A DNA stretch of 64,000 bases. Source: JAWRCU01 sp033542235 (GTDB lineage Bacteria; Pseudomonadota; Alphaproteobacteria; Rhizobiales; Rhizobiaceae). The DNA is taken from assembly GCF_033542235.1 (NCBI RefSeq), contig NZ_JAWRCU010000004.1:483233-547232 (forward strand). Direction: 5' to 3'. Shown here in pieces: positions 34,394 through 42,193 of this stretch. The translations under genes and the position numbers were made by a program. Numbering within the stretch: position 1 is the stretch's first letter; every line of letters begins with the position of its first letter. Under the pieces are notes generated by a model. It did no database searches, was not told the DNA's origin, and saw only the letters and a list, made by a program, of their open reading frames with translations.

Positions 34394-35545
34394 TTAGTGC
34401 GCGGGCGAAGGCAGTTTGCCGTCGAGGGTGAAGCGGGTGGGGCTGAATGCTGCTATTGGGATTGCGCACTTGCCGTCGGCTACGAGATCGGCAATGACCG
34501 AGCCGACGATCGGGCCAAGCTGGAAACCGTGTCCAGAAAAGCCGAAAGCGTGCCAGAGATTGGGCGCGACCCGACTGGGGCCGATGACGGGAATGACGTC
34601 CGGCATCAGCGCTTCCAGGCCCGCCCAGCTTCGCACGATGGTGGCACGGCGCAGGATGGGGAAGAATTCGTAGACCGTCTGAGCGCTCACCACCATGCGA
34701 TCGGCAACCGTGTCGGCCGTTTCGGCATCCAAATCCGGGTCACCGAGAATGCCGCCGCCGATGACGACCGTGCCTGCTTCGGTCTGTTTGAAGGATAGTA
34801 CCCGGTCGATGCCGATCACCACGGGATCGATGAAGTGAGGCATGCGTGACGTGACCATCAGCGTCGAGGCGAAATGAGTCTTGGGGAAATGCTCGCCGAC
34901 CATCGCAGCCACCTGCCAGGCCCAAGCGCCGCCGCAATTGACGACGACGTCCGCCTTGAAGGCACCGTTGTCGGTCGCCACCGTCCAGCCGCCGTCACCT
35001 TTCTCAAGCCCGGTCACCCGCGTCCGCTCCATGACGCGAACCCCAAGCTGTTCGGCGCGCGAGCGGAAGGACTGCGTTGTGCGGAACGGATTCGCATGAC
35101 CATCCCGACGCGAGATGATGCCGCCGCGGCAGATATCGGCGGCCGCTGGAACGAGACGCCGGAGTTCGGCAGCGTCGATCACTTCCTCGAACTCGTAGCC
35201 GAGCGAGCGCATTTCGGCCACTCGCGCGCGGCACCATTCCATTTCGGCTTCGCTTTCGGCGATACCTATCTGCCCGACACCGCCAATGAATTCGCAGTTC
35301 TTTGCCAGTTCCGGGCCAAGCAGATCATCAAGGCGCTCCCATTTGTCCATCGCCGCAATGGACAAAGGCACTTCGGCTGTATGGCGCATCAGTTGCCGCA
35401 CGCCGCCCGCGTTAACGCCCGAGGCATGACGGCCGACGGTGTTCTTCTCCAGCACGATTGGGCGCATACCCCGGAGCGCTAGATTGATTGCCGTGCAGCA
35501 TCCGTGGATGCCACCCCCGATCACGATTGCGTCCGTCGCGGTCAT
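34394..35545 (-). CDS. FAD-dependent amino acid/amine oxidoreductase (DadA/OoxB-like)
   Basis: A 383-residue flavoprotein of the glycine/sarcosine/D-amino acid oxidase family. The N-terminal dinucleotide motif is GGGIHGC (residues about 8-14), the fingerprint VNCGGAWA lies near 205 and a GLEALMPDVIPVIGPS then GFSGHGFQLGP block near 310-345 closes the FAD site. In opine and D-hydroxyproline dehydrogenases this is the beta (catalytic) subunit, working with the two products encoded upstream. ATG 35545 is preferred over 35596 because it begins directly before the FAD motif. Confidence 0.88.
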   Translation of the reverse strand: MTATDAIVIGGGIHGCCTAINLALRGMRPIVLEKNTVGRHASGVNAGGVRQLMRHTAEVPLSIAAMDKWERLDDLLGPELAKNCEFIGGVGQIGIAESEAEMEWCRARVAEMRSLGYEFEEVIDAAELRRLVPAAADICRGGIISRRDGHANPFRTTQSFRSRAEQLGVRVMERTRVTGLEKGDGGWTVATDNGAFKADVVVNCGGAWAWQVAAMVGEHFPKTHFASTLMVTSRMPHFIDPVVIGIDRVLSFKQTEAGTVVIGGGILGDPDLDAETADTVADRMVVSAQTVYEFFPILRRATIVRSWAGLEALMPDVIPVIGPSRVAPNLWHAFGFSGHGFQLGPIVGSVIADLVADGKCAIPIAAFSPTRFTLDGKLPSPAH

Positions 35546-35592
35546 TCTGCCTTTCCAATCGCTCTCGTCATCTCGGTGCCATCCTGGATCGC

Positions 35593-37050
35593 TCAAATGC
35601 GCTGGCTTGGGTCGCCCTCGACGACCTGGAGCGACGGCCTGGATCCACTGTCGGCGTTGCCGAGCTCAGCAAGCAGGGCGACTGGCAGCGGCTTAACCGG
35701 CAGGCGCAGCCGGTAGTAGCCGACTGACTCCATGTCCGTGGCCAGGCTTTCCGCCAATATGCCGGCGACCGTGCTTCCGCACATTCGGCCCTGGCATTGG
35801 CCCATGCCGCATCTGGAGAAAGACTTGAGCTGGTTGATGTCGGTGAAGCCCTCGCCCACGAGCGCGCGCAGTTCGCCAGCAGTCACCTCCTCGCAGCGGC
35901 AGACTACCGTGTCCTCAAGCGGTCGGCGTACGGCTTCGGCCGGGCGATAGATGCGATCGAGGAACGTGCGGAACGGGGCTTCCCTCTGAAGAGCCCGACG
36001 CTCAGGTCGCGCGCGCTCGTCGCGCTCTCCCCGGGAAATGCGACCCAGGCGGCAAGCCGCGTCGAGCGCCGCCAAGCGTCCGCGGTGCACAGCCGCCCTT
36101 GACCCGCCGATGCCAGCGCCGTCGCCCGCGACGGCGACCAGATCCAGGCTCGTCGCACCCCATTCGTCCGTGTGCGGACGCCATGCCATCTGCGCCATAT
36201 CCCACACATGCTTGCAGCGCAGGCTTGCGGTGATCTGGTTGTTGGGAATCACGCCTTCATGCAAAAGGAGGATGGACGCCGGCAGCCTTTGCCGCCTTCC
36301 ACCGCTTTCGAAGCTGACGGCCTCCACCCGCGAGACGCCTTCCGCTGCCAGCTTCCGCCCCTTGAGGATAGGGACGCGCATCTTCCTGAGCGCGGCGATC
36401 CAGGACAGCCCCTTGAACAAATCGCCTGCGAAACCGGACAGAAGCGGTATCGCGGCGAGACCAGCACCGAACACGCTCTTTTCCGATGTGTCGATGATGC
36501 CGTTGAGGGGCGTCCCTGCCTTCATAAGCTGGAACGCCACCAGATAGGCAAGAGGCCCCGAGCCGGCGACGATCGTCGGTCGGTCGGGAACTACGCCGGA
36601 CGCCTTCATGAGTGTCTGTGCGGCTCCCGCACCCATGACGCCTGGAAGCGTCCATCCCGGAATCGGAAAAGGCCGCTCCATAGCGCCGGTCGCCAGGATG
36701 ACTCTGCGAGCCTTCGTCAGATAGGCTTTGCCGTTCTGCGAGACGCCGAGCTTGCCGCCAGCCGAAACCTGCCAGACAGCGCTCAGAGGCTCGTAGACGG
36801 CACCGCTACTGCGAAAGTGCTCCGCGAGCGCAAGTCCCTTGGCGTAATCGGCGCCGAGAATATCCCGCAACGCATCGCGTGTGCGGCTGTTTGCTTCGAT
36901 GTTGCGGTAAACCTGTCCGCCCGGCGTCGGCTGCTCGTCGAATAGCACCGTCTCCACACCCAGTTCGGCAGCGAGCGCAGCAGCCGCCATCCCCGCTGGC
37001 CCGCCACCTACGATCGCGAGTTCACAATTCGGGCGCGTTGCATCGGTCAT
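35593..37050 (-). CDS. NAD(P)/FAD-dependent oxidoreductase with BFD-like [2Fe-2S] domain (OoxA/HcnB-like)
   Basis: A 485-residue protein with two nucleotide-binding folds: GGGPAGM near residue 15 and AGSGPLAYL near 180. A C-terminal bacterioferredoxin-ferredoxin-like domain holds four cysteines in VVCRCEEV and CGMGQCQGRMCG (about residues 400-445). Such proteins are the alpha subunit of octopine/nopaline oxidase, hydrogen cyanide synthase and D-hydroxyproline dehydrogenase. Its start overlaps the stop of the small ferredoxin-like gene (ATGA). Together with the beta and gamma products it makes a three-part membrane-coupled dehydrogenase. Confidence 0.88.
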   Translation of the reverse strand: MTDATRPNCELAIVGGGPAGMAAAALAAELGVETVLFDEQPTPGGQVYRNIEANSRTRDALRDILGADYAKGLALAEHFRSSGAVYEPLSAVWQVSAGGKLGVSQNGKAYLTKARRVILATGAMERPFPIPGWTLPGVMGAGAAQTLMKASGVVPDRPTIVAGSGPLAYLVAFQLMKAGTPLNGIIDTSEKSVFGAGLAAIPLLSGFAGDLFKGLSWIAALRKMRVPILKGRKLAAEGVSRVEAVSFESGGRRQRLPASILLLHEGVIPNNQITASLRCKHVWDMAQMAWRPHTDEWGATSLDLVAVAGDGAGIGGSRAAVHRGRLAALDAACRLGRISRGERDERARPERRALQREAPFRTFLDRIYRPAEAVRRPLEDTVVCRCEEVTAGELRALVGEGFTDINQLKSFSRCGMGQCQGRMCGSTVAGILAESLATDMESVGYYRLRLPVKPLPVALLAELGNADSGSRPSLQVVEGDPSQRI

Positions 37051-37343
37051 ATGGTATCGAACCTCCCGGTGCCCGACTGCGAGCGCACCTGCATTCCCTC
37101 GGCAACCGGCACAAGGCACGCCTGCCGGTCTGCTTGCCCGTCTATTTCAACCAGGCAATCGAAGCAGTTGCCGATCATGCAATAGGGTATGCGGGCAGCC
37201 CCGCTGACAGGCGTCGTGCGAAAGCGCTCGACGCCTGCCGCGAGCAATGCCGCGGCAACGCTGTCTCCCGGTCGGCACCGCACTGCCCGTCCGTCGAAGA
37301 AGATTGTGGTCGGCAAATCATCTGTCCAAAGCCGTCGAAACAT
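37047..37343 (-). CDS. Small (2Fe-2S)-binding subunit (OoxC/HcnA-like)
   Basis: A 98-residue ferredoxin-fold protein. The Cys cluster CMIGNCFDC followed by ACLVPVAEG supplies the four ligands of a plant-type [2Fe-2S] centre. GDSVAAALLAAGVERFR is the standard N-terminal helix of the sarcosine oxidase alpha/OoxC type. It is the gamma subunit of the amine dehydrogenase encoded with its two larger neighbours. Confidence 0.9.
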   Translation of the reverse strand: MFRRLWTDDLPTTIFFDGRAVRCRPGDSVAAALLAAGVERFRTTPVSGAARIPYCMIGNCFDCLVEIDGQADRQACLVPVAEGMQVRSQSGTGRFDTI

Positions 37344-37381
37344 GCTGGCCTTTGCTGAGCTGGCGGTTGGGTGCGGGGTCG

Positions 37382-38482
37382 TCAGAAGAACCTTGCGGGC
37401 CGGAAATCCTGAAGCGCCTCTTCGGGCCCGTCACCCGCCAACTCGGCGGCAACCACCCGGCCTAGCCAGGGTGCCAGCGTCGCCCCGCTATGGGTGATGG
37501 CGGCGTAGTAGCCGCTGATTTCCGGGACTGGGCCGACGGCCGACACGCCATCACCGGGGATGGCGCGATGCGATAGACGCATCGCCTCTGGCTTGACGCC
37601 GGCGAGGTCGGGGTAGAGCCTCGCTGCCCGCTCGATCATCACGGCGGCCACCGGAGATGTCTCATCGCGGCTGCTTTCGAGCGTGAAACGCTGCTCGTCG
37701 TACTCGCTGTGCAGCATGATTCGACCAGCGCCGTCGGGCCGGAAATTGACGCCGCTCGTCCGGATCACCCGCCGCACGCCCGATGCGGCGGGAGCCGTCA
37801 CCACGAGAAGGCCGAGCGTAGGGGCCAGGGGGAAGGTCAGGCGCACGTCCTGCCCGAGATCGTTTGCCCAGCGGCCCGTGCAGTTGACGACCACGTCGGC
37901 ACCGATCGCCTTGCCAAATGCGGTCCTGACACCCGTGACCTTGTCGGTCTTCAAGTCGATCCCGGTGACGGTCTCGCGGTGCAACTTCACCCCGAGGGAG
38001 CGCGCCTTGCCCAGGAAGAACTCGATATAGGGGCTGGGGTCCACCCAACCTTCGTCGGGGAAATAGGCGATCTTGGCATCGCCCGAGGCTCCTGGCCGAA
38101 GTGCGGGTTCCAGCCGACGCAGCCTGTCCTCCGAGATCCATTCGGCGGGATAGCCCCAGCTGGTCAGACGTTCGACGCGCTCATGGAGTTCCGATGCTTC
38201 ATCCGCATTAGAGCGCCATTCAACCGCGCCGCCGCCATGATACCAGGGACAGGCGCCGAACTCGTTTTCGAGTTCCCTGTGTGCACGCATCCCGAGCGCG
38301 TTGATAAGATGGTAGCTGTAAGGCGTCTTTTCGTTCGAGTTGGTCCAGGCAAAGCTCGAACCGCTCGTGCCGGCGCCTGGATAGTCGCGCTCGACAAGCG
38401 TCACTGAGTGTCCCCGCTCGGCGAGCCTATACGCGATCGACGTGCCGAGAAGTCCGGCACCCACAACGACAAACTGGGTCAT
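37382..38482 (-). CDS. FAD-dependent D-amino acid/amine oxidoreductase (DadA family), second copy
   Basis: A 366-residue DAO-family flavoprotein. GAGLLGTSIAYRLAERG near residue 7 binds the ADP part of FAD, VNCTGRWANDLG lies near 205, and AVGPVPEISGYYAAITHSGATL near 325 completes the flavin site. It is related to, but clearly different from, the protein at 34394-35545. It has no adjoining iron-sulfur partner of its own, so it may act alone, for example on a second intermediate of the pathway. ATG 38482 is the family-like start. Confidence 0.88.
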   Translation of the reverse strand: MTQFVVVGAGLLGTSIAYRLAERGHSVTLVERDYPGAGTSGSSFAWTNSNEKTPYSYHLINALGMRAHRELENEFGACPWYHGGGAVEWRSNADEASELHERVERLTSWGYPAEWISEDRLRRLEPALRPGASGDAKIAYFPDEGWVDPSPYIEFFLGKARSLGVKLHRETVTGIDLKTDKVTGVRTAFGKAIGADVVVNCTGRWANDLGQDVRLTFPLAPTLGLLVVTAPAASGVRRVIRTSGVNFRPDGAGRIMLHSEYDEQRFTLESSRDETSPVAAVMIERAARLYPDLAGVKPEAMRLSHRAIPGDGVSAVGPVPEISGYYAAITHSGATLAPWLGRVVAAELAGDGPEEALQDFRPARFF

Positions 38483-38541
38483 GCTATCAATTTTTCCGAT
38501 GGGCAGGATGGCGGGCGTAAACGTGCGCCCGCCTCGCGATC

Positions 38542-39408
38542 TCAATCCTTGGGCGTGATATCGACCCCGAACCACTTCTCCGTAAGCGCGCGATTGAATC
38601 CGTCTTTGTTGACTTCGTCGATGGCTGCGTCGAACTTTGCCTTGAGCGCGGTGTCGTCCTTGCGCATGGCCACATTCGCAGTGCCGCTGCCGAGAACGCC
38701 TTCGATGAAAGTTGGACCGGCAAGCGTGGCGTTCGCAAGGTCTGGCTGCTTCATGGCAGCCATCAGCATGGTGATGTTGCCCATAACCAAATCGACGCGG
38801 CCGGCGGCGAGGTCGAGGTTGTGCTCTTCCGTGGTTTTGTACTCGCGGATTTCCACTTTGTCCTTAAGCTCGGCGGTGGCGAATATCGCTGCCGTCGAAG
38901 AGCCTTGAACGCCGAGGATCTTGCCTTTGAGCGCCGGGGCCATCGCCTCGATCGCTTTCTTGGCCCCCTCAGGATCCTTCTTCAGGCTGTAATCCACCCG
39001 GGCGCCCAATTCCGATGCAAGGGGATTATCCTTCATCATCATGAAGGCGTTAGGTGCCTTGGCGTAAGCTACGGAGAACGACGCAACTTTCTGCCGCTCG
39101 GGCGTGATGCCCATGGACGCGATAATGGCGTCGAACTTGCCGGCATTCAGCGCCGGCAGCATGCCATCCCAGTCCTGGGCAACAATCTCGCACTCCGCCT
39201 TCATGCGATTGCACAGTTCCTTGGCGAGATCGATTTCATAGCCAACGAGCTTGCCGTCCGGAGAAGTGTAGTTCCAAGGGGCATAGGCACCCTCGGTCGC
39301 GATGCGGATCTTCGACCATTGCCCGGCATCGTCCGCACGCACGGCACTCGTGAGGAAGATCAAGGCGCCGGCAGCAAGGCCCATCCACCGTACCAGTCCC
39401 ATTTTCAT
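38542..39408 (-). CDS. Polar amino acid ABC transporter, periplasmic binding protein
   Basis: A 288-residue class III periplasmic binding protein. A signal peptide ends near AVRADD; the mature protein begins KIRIATEGAYAPWNY and carries LVGYEIDLAKELCNRM and WDGMLPALNAGKFDAIIASM, all standard for lysine-arginine-ornithine/octopine-binding proteins. GAGGGTAAC precedes the start. It is the first gene of the leftward locus and delivers substrate to the permeases encoded at 31921-33362. It is divergent from the LysR gene. Confidence 0.93.
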   Translation of the reverse strand: MKMGLVRWMGLAAGALIFLTSAVRADDAGQWSKIRIATEGAYAPWNYTSPDGKLVGYEIDLAKELCNRMKAECEIVAQDWDGMLPALNAGKFDAIIASMGITPERQKVASFSVAYAKAPNAFMMMKDNPLASELGARVDYSLKKDPEGAKKAIEAMAPALKGKILGVQGSSTAAIFATAELKDKVEIREYKTTEEHNLDLAAGRVDLVMGNITMLMAAMKQPDLANATLAGPTFIEGVLGSGTANVAMRKDDTALKAKFDAAIDEVNKDGFNRALTEKWFGVDITPKD

Positions 39409-39590
39409 TGTTACCCTCTGTGTTTGCTTGCGAGCGCCGACGGCGTCCTCGATCCGTCGATCGGGAGCGGTGACGCTATCGCGATTGTCTTTGCGCAGTG
39501 GTGATTTTCGGCGCCGTGATGGCCAGTCCCGGTGCCAATTGGCTGGAAGCTCCTTCCAGCAGGTGGGGAGTAAAGCGAAACCCCGGTCGA

Positions 39591-39635
39591 TTGACAAATA
39601 TGAAAAGCTTCATGCTCTATAGCTTTTTCCTATAG
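39591..39635 (+). promoter_or_regulatory. Putative lysR promoter with operator-like repeats
   Basis: TTGACA (39591-39596) and TCTATA (39616-39621) are spaced 19 bases apart, giving a plausible though slightly long sigma70 promoter for the LysR gene. Overlapping it are the dyad ATGAA-aagc-TTCAT (39600-39613) and two CTATAG hexamers (39617-39622, 39630-39635), 13 bases apart. Autoregulation and control of the divergent transport gene from this 249-base region is the usual LysR arrangement, so these are candidate binding sites. Confidence 0.45.
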
Positions 39636-39657
39636 TGCACGTCAGGAACCCGGGACG

Positions 39658-40545
39658 ATGAACTACAGGCAATTGCAGGCCTTTCGCGCGGTGATGGATG
39701 CGGGAACCGTGATCGGTGCCGCAAATCTCCTGCGCATTTCGCAGCCCTCCGTCAGCGCCCACATCGCCAACCTCGAACATGCGCTGAGGATCCAGCTGTT
39801 CGTGCGGCAAGGCGGCAGGCTGGCTCCGACCGCGGAAGCATTCCTGCTCCACGAGGAGGCCGATCATATCGTCAAGGGTATGGCGCGCCTGCGGCGGCTG
39901 GCGGCTGACATACAACAGCTGGAAGCGGGGCGGCTGATCATCGGCGCCTATCCTGCCCTGTCCAGCATCGTGCTGCCCCGCTTTATTGGTGCGTTCGCCC
40001 AACGCCATCCGAAGCTGCGGCTGGCGCTGATGCCGGAAGCTTCAGTGCGGATCGCCGAACTCGCCGCGAGCAAGCAACTTGATATCGGCCTCATGACGAT
40101 GCCGGCGATCGATCCGGCAACGACCTGCGACCTTATCTTCGAGACGGCTTCCGTCTGCGTGCTGCCGGCGGGACACCCATTGAGCGAGAAGGAGACGATC
40201 GAAGCCTCCGACATACGCGACGAAAGCTTCATCGCGCTGGGGCGCGAGGATGGATCGCGTCAGGCCGTCGAGCGCAGTTTCGACGATGCGGGGATTCGCT
40301 TCGAGGCACGTTTCGAGGCCTTTTTCAGCGACTCTGCCTGTGCTCTTGTGGCCGAGGGGCTTGGCGTTTCCGTCGTCGATAAGTTCTCGGCGGAACGGTG
40401 GCGCGGAACGCTCCTCGTCAAGCCGTTCCTCCCGTACGTACCCTGCCATGTCTACCTGACACGCAGCCGTACGCATTTGTCTTCGCTGCTCCAGGAGCAG
40501 TTCGAGCGGGAGTTCCGCGTCTATCTCGAAGAACACTTTTCCTAG
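39658..40545 (+). CDS. LysR family transcriptional regulator
   Basis: A 295-residue regulator. The winged helix-turn-helix is at residues 1-60 (MNYRQLQAFRAVMDAGTVIG, ISQPSVSAHIANLEHAL). The effector domain follows from about residue 90 (RLIIGAYPALSSIVLPRFI). It is divergent from the binding-protein gene of the ABC/dehydrogenase locus and is probably its substrate-responsive activator, as OccR and NocR are for opine loci. The ligand is probably the imported compound or a derivative. Confidence 0.92.
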   Translation: MNYRQLQAFRAVMDAGTVIGAANLLRISQPSVSAHIANLEHALRIQLFVRQGGRLAPTAEAFLLHEEADHIVKGMARLRRLAADIQQLEAGRLIIGAYPALSSIVLPRFIGAFAQRHPKLRLALMPEASVRIAELAASKQLDIGLMTMPAIDPATTCDLIFETASVCVLPAGHPLSEKETIEASDIRDESFIALGREDGSRQAVERSFDDAGIRFEARFEAFFSDSACALVAEGLGVSVVDKFSAERWRGTLLVKPFLPYVPCHVYLTRSRTHLSSLLQEQFEREFRVYLEEHFS

Positions 40546-40636
40546 CGCGCCATCGGCGGTTTTCGGTAAGGCCAGAATTCGACCGTGATGTCGAATGACT
40601 CCTTTGCGCAAACCTGCCTGTGGCCGGCGGCGGCGA

Positions 40637-40698
40637 TGTCCGCTTTCGGGATACGAACGAGACCGTTGCAATGTCCGACATTCGACGCAAAGCGGACA
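40637..40698. repeat. Inverted repeat in a 336-base intergenic region
   Basis: TGTCCGCTTT (40637-40646) and AAAGCGGACA (40689-40698) are perfect reverse complements, 42 bases apart. Related words recur nearby (ATGTCCGACATTCG at about 40671, ATGTCGGACACTCG at about 40782). The whole 40546-40881 gap shows no gene. It may be a decayed repeat or a mobile-element footprint; neither can be shown here. Confidence 0.4.
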
Positions 40699-40881
40699 AT
40701 GCACTTCACACCCGGACTACTGGGCGTTTAGCATACGCACTCAAATGTCGTCGATTTGGGTGCACCAAGTCCGCTACGTGATGTCGGACACTCGATGACG
40801 GAGCGATGTGATTAGGCATTGAATGGGCACAATGGCGTGCATGCGTCATAGCAGCTTGACGTTCGCCGCCTGGTTTCAGGC

Positions 40882-41586
40882 ATGAAAACGACTGCGGCTG
40901 CCTTGCTCACCAGGCTTCGTTCCGTTTTGAGGGACTCGGGTTCCCATCGGGCCTGGGCTCTTGCCGCGAATGATGGCGTCATTGCAACCGCAGGCATATT
41001 GGAAGGATTTGCCGGGGCGGGCGCGGATGATGCGACGCTTGTCCTGGCAGGAATGGCCGCGACGGTAGCCGGAATGTTCACCGCCGGTGGCGCGAAATGG
41101 GCGGAAGTGGCGTCGGAACGCGAGGCGCAATTGGCCGCAATCGACGAAGAGAGGGCCGAGCTCAAGCTTCAGCCGAGCGTCGAGCTCTCCGACCTCACGG
41201 CCTATTACGAGAAGAAGGGGCTCAGCCACGCGTTGGCCCTCGAAGTCGCCGACCAGTTGATGAAGCGCTCTCCGCTCGAGGCGCAATTGGAGAGCGAGCA
41301 CGGTATACTCAATGTGATTTCACGTGCTGATGTCATACAGGCAAGCCTGGGGTCGGCAATTGGATACGCTTTGGGGGCTGCGGTTCCGCTTTTCGTCACC
41401 GTTGCCGTGCCGATCCGCCTCGAGACATGGCTGGTCGTGGCGGCCGTGGCGGTGTCGCTCACATTCATATCGGTCGTGGGAGCGCGAGCGGGACATTTGG
41501 ATGTGGCACGGACACTCAGGCGCACGCTCGTGATCGGCTTTGTTACTGTTGGAATAAGCTACCTTGTAGGAATGATTGTCTTCTGA
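40882..41586 (+). CDS. VIT1/CCC1-family iron/manganese transporter
   Basis: A 234-residue membrane protein. The first helix reads ANDGVIATAGILEGFAGAG and the second ends in TAGGAKWAEVASEREAQLAAI, the typical VIT start where acidic residues bind metal. A cytoplasmic helical region (about residues 75-145) precedes three more helices (from about 152). Members carry ferrous iron or manganese out of the cytoplasm in exchange for protons. It stands alone, with no neighbour pointing to regulation by metal. Confidence 0.85.
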   Translation: MKTTAAALLTRLRSVLRDSGSHRAWALAANDGVIATAGILEGFAGAGADDATLVLAGMAATVAGMFTAGGAKWAEVASEREAQLAAIDEERAELKLQPSVELSDLTAYYEKKGLSHALALEVADQLMKRSPLEAQLESEHGILNVISRADVIQASLGSAIGYALGAAVPLFVTVAVPIRLETWLVVAAVAVSLTFISVVGARAGHLDVARTLRRTLVIGFVTVGISYLVGMIVF

Positions 41587-41686
41587 CGAACACGATGCAG
41601 GCCTACCGTCATGCCAAGGATGCCTGTGCTGCGGCGCCGCCACCTGAAGGCCTGCATCCGCGACGACATCACTTGAAATGATCCAT

Positions 41687-42124
41687 CTACTCCGCCAGGA
41701 GTTCTCCCGTTCCGCCGAGCTCCGGCGGTAGATCGCGCTGCTTCGGTAAACCGTCCTTCATCGGCAGCACAGTTTCCTGATAATTCGCGTGCAGCATGGG
41801 CCTGAAGGGCAACGCGGGAATGATCGCCGCATAGACGTCGGTCACGCCCCATAGCGGATGCTCGGTGAGCACATGCCCCCCGCAAATGTTGCACCACTTG
41901 CGGACGCTCCTGTCGGTTTTTTGGTAGCTGGCAAGGTGATCAGCGCCCTTGGTGATGCTGACCGTATCAGTCGGCCAAAGAACAAAAGCGTTGACCGGTC
42001 CCGCCGACCACTCCCGGCAGGAGGTGCAGTGGCAATAGCCCATCGCCTCGGGCTCGCCGGTCACTTCGAGCTCGACCGCACCACAGAAACACCTGCCCCG
42101 ATAGGGTTCATCGTTTGGCATCAT
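41687..42124 (-). CDS. GFA family (glutathione-dependent formaldehyde-activating-like) protein
   Basis: A 145-residue Mss4-fold protein with the zinc-binding cysteines in GRCFCGAV, CHCTSCREW and CNICGGH. The family is named from Gfa of Paracoccus, but many members have no proven formaldehyde role, so the function is left open. The coding region is complete. It follows the cyclase gene 69 bases downstream on the same strand and may share its transcript. Confidence 0.85.
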   Translation of the reverse strand: MMPNDEPYRGRCFCGAVELEVTGEPEAMGYCHCTSCREWSAGPVNAFVLWPTDTVSITKGADHLASYQKTDRSVRKWCNICGGHVLTEHPLWGVTDVYAAIIPALPFRPMLHANYQETVLPMKDGLPKQRDLPPELGGTGELLAE

Positions 42125-42193
42125 TTCCTCCCTTCAGTTCGCCCTTCGGGCGCGCCAGGCCAGGATTCTGCGCCTCAAAGTTCAGAGCACGTC

